Below, piece after piece: positions 58,236-64,000 of a stretch of 64,000 nt of DNA; the stretch's first letter is position 1; each line of letters begins with the position of its first letter. A program made the translations under genes and the position numbers. The DNA is from Bradyrhizobium guangdongense. GTDB taxonomy: Bacteria > Pseudomonadota > Alphaproteobacteria > Rhizobiales > Xanthobacteraceae. The notes beneath the pieces were generated by a model. The model ran no database searches and had not been told where the DNA came from. It worked only from the letters and a program-made list of their open reading frames with translations. The DNA lies in the NCBI RefSeq assembly GCF_004114975.1, contig NZ_CP030051.1:6200001-6264000 (forward strand). The letters are read 5' to 3'.

Positions 58236-59212
58236 TGCCGGCGCGGCTGCGCATCTTTCCCGCAATCTCGCGCAACCGCGATCCGAAGAAATATGTCGGC
58301 GAGCTGATGCGCGTGGCGGAGTTCGCCGACCACAACGGCTTCGAGGGCATTCTGCTGTTCGAAGGCAACGACGTGTTTGTCGAGCCTTGGGCGATGGCCC
58401 AGCACATCATGGCCGCAACGAAGCGATCTTCGCCGCTGATCGCGGTCAATCCGGTCTACATGCACCCGTTCACGGCGGCGAAGTTCGTGTCGTCCCTGGC
58501 GCAGCTCTACGGCCGCAAGGTCTATCTCAACATGATCACGGGCACCGCGATCAGCGACCTGCAGGGACTCGGCGACCAGCAGTCGCATGCCGACCGCTAT
58601 ATCAGGCTCGGCGAGTTCGTCACCCTGGTGCGCCAGCTGCTCGCGAACCCCCGCCCGGTGAATGTCAGCGGCCGGTTCTACCGCGCCAGCAATCTGCAAC
58701 TGCGGCCACGACTGCCGCCCGAACTGATGCCTGAATTTCTCGTCGCGGGGCAATCGGATGCGGCGCAGCGCGTCGCAGAGGAGACCGGCTGCATCAAGAT
58801 GCAGATGCTGCCGCCCGATCTCGATCGCGGCCTCGGCGCATCAGGCATGAATTTTGGTATCTTCGCGCGCGAAAGTAGCGAGGAGGCGCGACGGGGCGCC
58901 AAGGCCCGCTTCCGCGACGACCCCGACGACCGCGAGCTGCTCGCACTCACGGTGGAGAACTCGGATTCCGTCTGGAAGCGGCGGCTGTATGAAGGGCAAA
59001 GCGGCGAACTCGCCGCCAATGGCTATTGGCTGCTGCCCTATCTCACTTTCCAGGCCGACTGTCCTTATCTCGTCGGCAGCTATGCCGAAATCGGCGCGAG
59101 GCTGAAGGAATTTGCCGCGAAAGGCCTGACCACCGTCATGCTCGACATGGTCGCCGACGGGAGCGAGATGCGGCACGTCTGCAAGGCGCTGAAAGCAAGT
59201 GGCATATTTTAG
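58232..59212 (+). CDS. LLM-class flavin-dependent monooxygenase
   Basis: A 326-residue member of the luciferase-like monooxygenase family, closest in look to SsuD/alkanesulfonate-type enzymes. It starts MMPARLRIFPAISRNRDPKK with EFADHNGFEGILLFEGND. Family marks are LIAVNPVYMHPFTAAKFVSS, LAQLYGRKVYLNMITGTAIS with RYIRLGEFVTLVRQLL, and FLVAGQSDAAQRVAEETGCI. It would use reduced flavin and O2 supplied by a separate reductase, absent here. Its ATG overlaps the PPTase stop codon, so it should act with the NRPS, perhaps oxidising the acid or the finished product. Such enzymes occur in natural-product clusters as N- or C-hydroxylases. Confidence 0.88.
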   Translation: MMPARLRIFPAISRNRDPKKYVGELMRVAEFADHNGFEGILLFEGNDVFVEPWAMAQHIMAATKRSSPLIAVNPVYMHPFTAAKFVSSLAQLYGRKVYLNMITGTAISDLQGLGDQQSHADRYIRLGEFVTLVRQLLANPRPVNVSGRFYRASNLQLRPRLPPELMPEFLVAGQSDAAQRVAEETGCIKMQMLPPDLDRGLGASGMNFGIFARESSEEARRGAKARFRDDPDDRELLALTVENSDSVWKRRLYEGQSGELAANGYWLLPYLTFQADCPYLVGSYAEIGARLKEFAAKGLTTVMLDMVADGSEMRHVCKALKASGIF

Positions 59213-59222
59213 ATATCCCTCG

Positions 59223-59308
59223 CGTCATGGCCGGGCTTGTCCCGGCCATCCACGCCTTGCCACACAGCACGAAGAACCTGGATGCCCGGGACAAGCCCGG
59301 GCATGACG
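59223..59308. repeat. Palindromic extragenic repeat
   Basis: Arms CGTCATGGCCGGGCTTGTCC (59223-59242, plus CGGCCATCCACG) and CCTGGATGCCCGGGACAAGC (59278-59297, plus CCGGGCATGACG) form a large imperfect hairpin around about 23 bases. This sequence family is recalled as highly repeated in Bradyrhizobium and Rhodopseudomonas genomes. It lies in the gap between the convergent LLM and deacetylase genes. Confidence 0.7.
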
Positions 59309-59334
59309 ACCTCCTACGCGGTGAAGAGCCTGCC

Positions 59335-60360
59335 TCACCGCACCTCTTCAAACCCTGCCAGCACCGAGGTCAGGTTGGCACCGAGAATATCCGAGAGATA
59401 TCCGCCCTCCTGCACGAACACGGTCGGCAGGCCCATCTTCGCGATGGCCTGGCCGATGCGGCGAAAGCCCGGCGTGGTGACGGCAAGTCCCTTCAGGGGA
59501 TCGTGCTCGGAGGCATCCAGGCCGAGCGCGATCACGAGCGCGCCGGGCGCAAAGGATTCGATCGCCTTGCGCGCGACATCCAGGGCTTGAATATAGCCGT
59601 CATCGCCGGTGCCGATCGCCAAGGGAATGTTGAGATTGGTGCCGAGGCCCGGACCTTCACCGCGCTCATGCGCGTAGCCCCACACGAACGGATAGTAGGC
59701 GGTCGGATCGGCGTGGATCGAGATCGTGTAGACATCCGGGCGTGCGTAGAAGATGCCTTGCGTGCCGTTTCCGTGATGGACGTCGACATCGAGGATGACC
59801 ACGCGCTCGTGCTTCTGCCGCAGATGCGCCGCCGCGATCGCGCTGTTGTTGAGGAAGCAGAAGCCGCCGGCCATGTCGCGATAGGCGTGATGGCCGGGCG
59901 GGCGGCAGAGCGCGTAAGTCGCATCCTCGCCGTCCATCACCATCTGCGCTGCGGTGACCGCAACATCCGTCGCGGCACAGGCCGCCGCCCAGGTGCCCGG
60001 ACCAATTGGGGCTGCGGTGTCGGCGGTATGCCAGCCGAGCTTGCCGACGATGTGGGTGGGATAGGTTGCGGCATGGCGCACCGGATGGATGTTGCCGATC
60101 ATCTCCGGGCCGGAATCGCCGAGCGCCGTCCAGGCGTCCCAGGCTTCGCTCAGGAACGACAGATATTCCGGGCTGTGAATGCGCGCGCGCGGGCCCTGGC
60201 CGAATGTGGTCGGCTCGACCAGTTGATGCTTGCCATCCTTCAAGCCCTTGAGCAGACGATCAGCGCGCTCGGGCTGCTCGGTGGTGCGCTTGACGAGCCC
60301 GCGAACCAGGAAGAATTGCGGATCGTGGCTGCGGTGCAGTTCGGTATGGACGGCTTTCAC
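59335..60360 (-). CDS. Histone deacetylase-like protein, probable acetylpolyamine amidohydrolase
   Basis: A 341-residue zinc amidohydrolase of the class II HDAC/APAH fold, starting MKAVHTELHRSHDPQFFLVR. The active-site chain is intact: CRPPGHHAYRDMAGGFCFLN, VVILDVDVHHGNGTQGIFYA with the zinc Asp and His, and LVIALGLDASEHDP with the second Asp. The substrate loop and length match acetylpolyamine amidohydrolases, which cleave N-acetylputrescine or N-acetylspermidine. It is convergent with the NRPS cluster across the palindromic repeat, so a role in that pathway is unproven. It could free a polyamine or amine. Confidence 0.88.
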   Translation of the reverse strand: MKAVHTELHRSHDPQFFLVRGLVKRTTEQPERADRLLKGLKDGKHQLVEPTTFGQGPRARIHSPEYLSFLSEAWDAWTALGDSGPEMIGNIHPVRHAATYPTHIVGKLGWHTADTAAPIGPGTWAAACAATDVAVTAAQMVMDGEDATYALCRPPGHHAYRDMAGGFCFLNNSAIAAAHLRQKHERVVILDVDVHHGNGTQGIFYARPDVYTISIHADPTAYYPFVWGYAHERGEGPGLGTNLNIPLAIGTGDDGYIQALDVARKAIESFAPGALVIALGLDASEHDPLKGLAVTTPGFRRIGQAIAKMGLPTVFVQEGGYLSDILGANLTSVLAGFEEVR

Positions 60361-60490
60361 TCAAACACTCCGTGATCGCGCTCTTTGACAGGGCCACAGA
60401 TGTCTTGATCGCTGCGGCGGCCAGATGCAAGCAAGAAGAATGCCGCACCTGCCGCGCCGCTCTGCGTCGGAAGCAGATCGCCCGAGAAGT

Positions 60491-61432
60491 TCAGCAGCGC
60501 CCACGCTGGAGACAGTTCTCGCGGCCCTGCCTGTCGGTGCGGAAGGACTCGATGAAACCGCCCTGACGCTGGGTGACGAAGACGGTCTTGCCGTCGCTGC
60601 CGCCGAAGGCGAGATTGGTCGGCTCCTTGGCCTTCAGCGCGATCTCGCGCTCGACCGCACCGTTGGGCTTCATCAGCGATATCGTGCCCTTGAGGATGCG
60701 CGCGATGTAGAGGCGGCCGGCGACATCGGTACGGAGGCCGTCGATGGTGTCGGGCTGGAATGCCTTGACGAGCTTTGGGTCGGTGAGCGCGTTGCCGTTG
60801 ATGGTGTAGGACCAGACCTGGCCATTGCTGGATTCGCCGACATAGAGCGTCTTGCCGTCGGGGCTGAGGTCGATGCCGTTGGTGGTGCCCATCGCGCGCG
60901 GCGCCGGCATGATCTGTCCCTGCACCACACCGTCCGCGGCTTTGGCGATACGCCAGATGTGGCCTTCCCGGCCCTTCCAGTTCGGATCGCTCGCATAAAT
61001 CGTACCGTCGCGGGCGATCGTGATGTCGTTGGGCTGGTTCATCTCGTCGGAGTGAAACCAGACGACCGGCTCGGTCGTGCCCTTCGTGATCGCAAAGATG
61101 TTGTGCTTCTTGTAGTCGGCGATGAACATCGTACCATGGGAATCGAAGCGGATCGCATTGCCGATGCTTCCCTCGGGGAGCGTCGTGAAGGCTTCCGACG
61201 CTGCGCCGCCCGCAGGCAATCGACCGATCGTGCCTGATTTGCCGAAATTGACGACAAAGAGGTTGCCGTCGAGATCGGCGGCCGGCCCCTCGATGCCGTG
61301 CGTGTATTCGTCTGAAGGCGTTACCTGCACGCTTTCGAACAGCATGGTCTCGGCGGCGACGAGCGGTGTTGCGACAACAAGCAGAAGGCTACTGCACAGG
61401 CACCAGAAATTCCTGCCGGATGTAATAGCCAT
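60491..61432 (-). CDS. SMP-30/gluconolactonase-like secreted beta-propeller protein
   Basis: A 313-residue exported protein. ATG at 61432 starts a signal peptide (MAITSGRNFWCLCSSLLLVV, ending VAAE); it overlaps the end of the upstream gene by 44 bases. Propeller blades follow the SMP-30 pattern: GIEGPAADLDGNLFVVNFGK, GNAIRFDSHGTMFIADYKKH, NQPNDITIARDGTIYASDPN, TNGIDLSPDGKTLYVGESSN and IDGLRTDVAGRLYIARILKG. The Asn/Asp metal-binding residues of the family are present, so lactonase or esterase activity in the periplasm is plausible. It follows a sorbosone-dehydrogenase-like gene, suggesting a dehydrogenase-then-lactonase pair. Confidence 0.85.
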   Translation of the reverse strand: MAITSGRNFWCLCSSLLLVVATPLVAAETMLFESVQVTPSDEYTHGIEGPAADLDGNLFVVNFGKSGTIGRLPAGGAASEAFTTLPEGSIGNAIRFDSHGTMFIADYKKHNIFAITKGTTEPVVWFHSDEMNQPNDITIARDGTIYASDPNWKGREGHIWRIAKAADGVVQGQIMPAPRAMGTTNGIDLSPDGKTLYVGESSNGQVWSYTINGNALTDPKLVKAFQPDTIDGLRTDVAGRLYIARILKGTISLMKPNGAVEREIALKAKEPTNLAFGGSDGKTVFVTQRQGGFIESFRTDRQGRENCLQRGRC

Positions 61433-63464
61433 CGCCGTCGCCGCACTCGCCATTCAAATAAGGATCGGCCGGCCGGAAGAATCGGCTGAAGCCCGGTTTG
61501 TCTACAGCGTTCCTTTGTGTCACGACAACGACCTTGGCGGCCGGTATTTCGCCGCATTCCTTGTTCGTCTTGCTGAAGAACTTGCGCTGCGGCAGGCCGA
61601 GCCTGATGCGCATCGGCGTTCCCGGAACCATCTTGGCAACGAAGAGATCAGCGGTGTTGAGCAGAGCCTGGTAACCGGGCTCGGTCTTCGGCAGGCCCTC
61701 CCCGCCCGGCGGCATCAGCTTCTCCGCACCGATGCCGCGCAGCCGCGTGCGCAGCCTGCCCGAAGCGGGATCACCCGGATAGATCCAGCCATCCTGCGAC
61801 AGCATGAAGCGAAGCACGGCTACGTCCCTGTCTGCATCAGACTGGCCCGCCTTCAAGCCGAAATCGGAATGGCAGCCGATACAGTGCTTTTCGACGAGGT
61901 TCTTGCGCAGCGTGGTGAGCCGCGCCTTGTTCTGCGCATCCTTGGCGACGAAGGCGGCAAGCTGGTCGATCAGCGCCTGACTGCGCGTGTCGCAGGGCAG
62001 CGGGGGCGGTGCATCGCCGGCAGTGCGGTCGATGCGGATGATCGTCTGGTTCTTGTCCTCGACCAGCCAGATCGCACCGTCCTCCGCGACTGTCATGCCA
62101 GCCGGCGCGCCTTGCGGCCGCGCGCCATTGACGCGGTGCCAGCCGGCGATCAATTCCTCGAATGGCGCAGCGGCAACATCGCCGGCGTCGGTTTGAAAAT
62201 TGTGAGTTGGATCTGCCGCGCAACTGACGTGGTAACGCACCGGCGCCGGCGCTGGCTTGGGAAAACCGTGGTCGTCAACGTCGTAGATCAGCATGCGGCT
62301 GCCGGTCGGGCGATAGCCGTGCAGGCCCACCAAGAGCTTGCCTTCGAGTTCAGGAAATTTTGTGCCGTGATAATACAGCATCGCAAGCGGCGCGCCGTGC
62401 GGCGGCAGCAGCGAAAGCGGCGCCTTGTACAGCGCATTGCCGGTGCAAAGCGATTTGTAGACGCCCGATTGCAGCACGAGCTTGAACTCGGGGCTCGGCG
62501 TCGACAGGTCGTAGCAATAGGGCCAGCCATAGTGCCGGCCCTGTTCGATCGCATTGATCTCCTCGTTCGGCTTGAAAATATCGGGCAGGTCGCGGCCATT
62601 CTCGCCTTGCAGGAAAGCGTAGCCGGCGTCCGGAAAATTCGGGTGCAGTGCCAGCGCCATCGAGTTGCGCAAGCCCCGCGCGTAGATCGTGTGCGGCGGA
62701 TCGGAATCGTTCGGCTTCAACGCCGGAAAGATGCCGCCTGACGGCGGTGTGAACAGCCAGATCGCGGCCATCGCGGAGGCGCCTTCGGCTGCCGCGCAAG
62801 GCTTCGTGATCGGTGCCGGCGTGATGCAATCGTCGTTGTGGGCCCCGATGTTGACGAACAGCCGCCCGATGCGATCGAACACGAACTGCTTCAGCGGATG
62901 CGCCGCCTCGTCGAGCTTCGTCCCATCAGGTAGCGTGATGCGCCGGCCCGGCATGTGACGGACGATGGTCTCCACCGTGCCGCGCGGATTGTCCGCAAGA
63001 GGATCGAAACGGAAGATGGTCTCTGCGGTCGACGCATAGAGTTTCTTGTCCGGCCCGACCACGAGGCCGAACGGATATTCGACGCCGGTCAGGAGTTCCT
63101 TGAACCGCTGGCCACTGGGCGCATGGGGGTCGAGCAGCAGCAGCCGTCCGTCGGCGTGACCCCAGCCCCCCATGTCGGCAACCACGAACATGTCGCGACC
63201 GGGCAGCTGGATGATCGAGCGCGGAAATTTCAGATGGTCCTCCTCGCTCGCGACAAGGCCAGCGCAGAAGCCCGCCTTCATGTCGATCTGGAGCCTGGGA
63301 AAGGCGAGATCGCCGCTGCCGCAAGTCTCCGTTCCCAGCGCATAGCCGCTTTTTCTGACCGGTTCGGACGCGGCGGGCGAAGCGACGCCGAGAATGATCG
63401 CGGCCAGGGCGGCAACACCCACGCGCAAGCTTCGGCGTCTATCCTGCAATGTGACCTGATTCAC
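61389..63464 (-). CDS. Secreted PQQ/sorbosone-dehydrogenase-like beta-propeller with C-terminal haem c site
   Basis: A 691-residue exported protein. After a signal peptide (residues about 10-33, VGVAALAAIILGVASPAAS) comes a six-bladed propeller like sorbosone or soluble glucose dehydrogenases: FPRSIIQLPGRDMFVVADMG, FGLVVGPDKKLYASTAETIF, YARGLRNSMALALHPNFPDA and QGRHYGWPYCYDL. Near residue 528 is a haem motif CIGCH in EKHCIGCHSDF, with likely Met ligands in AEKLMPPGGEG or the tail. It is probably a periplasmic sugar or alcohol dehydrogenase delivering electrons to a fused cytochrome. PQQ binding is inferred from the fold. It is upstream of the SMP-30-like gene, on the same strand. Confidence 0.85.
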   Translation of the reverse strand: MNQVTLQDRRRSLRVGVAALAAIILGVASPAASEPVRKSGYALGTETCGSGDLAFPRLQIDMKAGFCAGLVASEEDHLKFPRSIIQLPGRDMFVVADMGGWGHADGRLLLLDPHAPSGQRFKELLTGVEYPFGLVVGPDKKLYASTAETIFRFDPLADNPRGTVETIVRHMPGRRITLPDGTKLDEAAHPLKQFVFDRIGRLFVNIGAHNDDCITPAPITKPCAAAEGASAMAAIWLFTPPSGGIFPALKPNDSDPPHTIYARGLRNSMALALHPNFPDAGYAFLQGENGRDLPDIFKPNEEINAIEQGRHYGWPYCYDLSTPSPEFKLVLQSGVYKSLCTGNALYKAPLSLLPPHGAPLAMLYYHGTKFPELEGKLLVGLHGYRPTGSRMLIYDVDDHGFPKPAPAPVRYHVSCAADPTHNFQTDAGDVAAAPFEELIAGWHRVNGARPQGAPAGMTVAEDGAIWLVEDKNQTIIRIDRTAGDAPPPLPCDTRSQALIDQLAAFVAKDAQNKARLTTLRKNLVEKHCIGCHSDFGLKAGQSDADRDVAVLRFMLSQDGWIYPGDPASGRLRTRLRGIGAEKLMPPGGEGLPKTEPGYQALLNTADLFVAKMVPGTPMRIRLGLPQRKFFSKTNKECGEIPAAKVVVVTQRNAVDKPGFSRFFRPADPYLNGECGDGDGYYIRQEFLVPVQ

Positions 63465-63671
63465 AGCGGCCTCCGCGACTTTCGGTCGAAGCTTGTTCCA
63501 TGCCGTGCGGGCCTCGTCCAGTTGAACATCACCGGCCTGTGATCAAACCCGCCAGGCGCGTGGTGCCGACCAACTTCCGTAGATTCCCTTACCGGGGTTG
63601 GCCCGAATGTTTTTCGCTTCGTTGGGGTGGTACCGATGTGCCGTCCAGTTCGCTTTCCAGAGGAGGCGTCT

Positions 63672-63905
63672 ATGGTTCAGATGTATTTCCACTGCTCGAA
63701 TGCTGAAGGCACGTTGATCGATCGCTACGGCACCGCAGTCGCCAACCTCACCGAGGCGCGCGATCGCGCCGCCCAGATCATGCGCTCGATGATCCTGACG
63801 CCCGGCGCCGAAGACTGGCGCGATTGGGTGATTCACATCAGCGACGACGACGGCGAAGAGATTCTGGACCTTCCCTTCACGGCCATGCTCGGCAAGCCGC
63901 ATTGA
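63672..63905 (+). CDS. DUF6894-like small protein (77 aa)
   Basis: A 77-residue cytoplasmic protein. ATG at 63672 follows AGAGGAGGCG. It reads MVQMYFHCSNAEGTLIDRYG, TAVANLTEARDRAAQIMRSM and ILTPGAEDWRDWVIHISDDD, then GEEILDLPFTAML. The aromatic-first strand (MYFHCSN), an AR-x-x-A helix and the ending DDDGEEILDLPF match the DUF6894 pattern, a small family very abundant in rhizobia with unknown function. It is divergent from the sorbosone-dehydrogenase-like gene (207-base gap). Confidence 0.78.
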   Translation: MVQMYFHCSNAEGTLIDRYGTAVANLTEARDRAAQIMRSMILTPGAEDWRDWVIHISDDDGEEILDLPFTAMLGKPH

Positions 63906-63914
63906 GGTGATGCC

Positions 63915-64000
63915 GTGCTGTTCGCTTCCCTAACCCTGCTCCGCCAGCCCCTCACCTTCGTCGCCAGTAAATGGCAGACGCTGATCCGGGTCGCCGGCGA
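63915..64000 (+). CDS. Possible 3'-truncated ORF at the window edge
   Basis: A GTG at 63915, with GAGG six bases upstream, opens a frame that stays open to the right edge (28 complete codons, then two bases): LFASLTLLRQPLTFVASKWQ followed by TLIRVAG. There is too little sequence to assign a family; it may be a cytoplasmic or membrane protein. It could also be a chance frame. Confidence 0.35.
   Translation, partial: MLFASLTLLRQPLTFVASKWQTLIRVAG

Noticed and set aside
61122..62741. 539-residue plus-strand ORF over the propeller genes
   Set aside because: It spans two well-supported minus-strand genes and is Arg/Gln-rich with no motif.
1..64000. CRISPR arrays, transposases, integrases, rRNA genes
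   Set aside because: I saw no regularly spaced short repeats, DDE or tyrosine recombinase motifs, or rRNA signatures in the window.

Overview
This 64 kb window is high-GC DNA. Its gene content looks like a soil or root-associated Alphaproteobacterium of the Bradyrhizobium/Rhodopseudomonas type. The reasons are several Bug, TAXI and Liv solute-binding proteins, MNRxERR-type TPR-glycosyltransferases, several class III nucleotide cyclases, a FixK/FNR-type box beside a c-type cytochrome, and the palindromic CGTCATGGCCGGGC extragenic repeat. The genus is inferred from recall of gene families, not from a search. Most genes use ATG or GTG starts with GGAG-like ribosome sites. Many long antisense reading frames are only high-GC shadows.

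Layout. 1-4.1 kb: the tail of a PBP-domain regulator and three orphan periplasmic receptors (Liv-type, TAXI, Bug). 4.1-5.5 kb: a CAU-anticodon tRNA (probably tRNA-Ile2), non-coding DNA and two small envelope or secreted proteins. 5.5-9.7 kb: a membrane PAS-GGDEF-EAL protein, two tiny proteins and a monohaem cytochrome c. 9.7-15.3 kb: a carboxylate catabolic module (DASS permease, ADP-forming acyl-CoA synthetase, enoyl-CoA hydratase/isomerase) with a divergent IclR regulator. 15.3-18.4 kb: a LysR regulator opposite a metallo-beta-lactamase-fold hydrolase and an alpha/beta hydrolase. 18.6-23.1 kb: a stress/redox group (Hsp20, two CBS-BON paralogues, three tiny proteins, dihaem cytochrome c, rhodanese, DUF3072-like protein). 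A perfect FixK/FNR-type palindrome lies in its divergent promoter region. 23.3-26.3 kb: a TPR-glycosyltransferase whose whole module is tandemly duplicated inside one ORF.

26.3-35.5 kb: two class III cyclases (one with a WGR-like N-terminus), HutD, a TetR-CMD-SDR operon with twin operators facing a Bug receptor and a VOC protein, a methyltransferase, and a large L,D-transpeptidase. 35.8-40.9 kb: a complete Liv ABC transporter whose LivF has Arg in place of the Walker A Lys. 41.1-46.1 kb: a surface-polysaccharide group (Wzx-like flippase, glycosyltransferase, Tat-exported GH10 xylanase, DUF6492 protein). 46.2-50.4 kb: a PCMT-like methyltransferase and a SAM-cyclase-AAA-TPR giant.

50.5-59.2 kb holds the most unusual locus: a 2141-residue NRPS (A-T-C-A-T-C, no thioesterase), a small lysine-rich protein, a Sfp-type phosphopantetheinyl transferase and a luciferase-like flavin monooxygenase. 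The first A domain resembles acyl-CoA ligases. The second has Val where the amino-group-binding Asp is expected. The protein ends in a complete condensation domain, so a non-standard acyl-amide product is inferred. Convergent to it are an acetylpolyamine amidohydrolase-like deacetylase and two secreted beta-propeller proteins, one carrying a haem-binding CxxCH motif. The window ends with a DUF6894-like protein and a truncated ORF.
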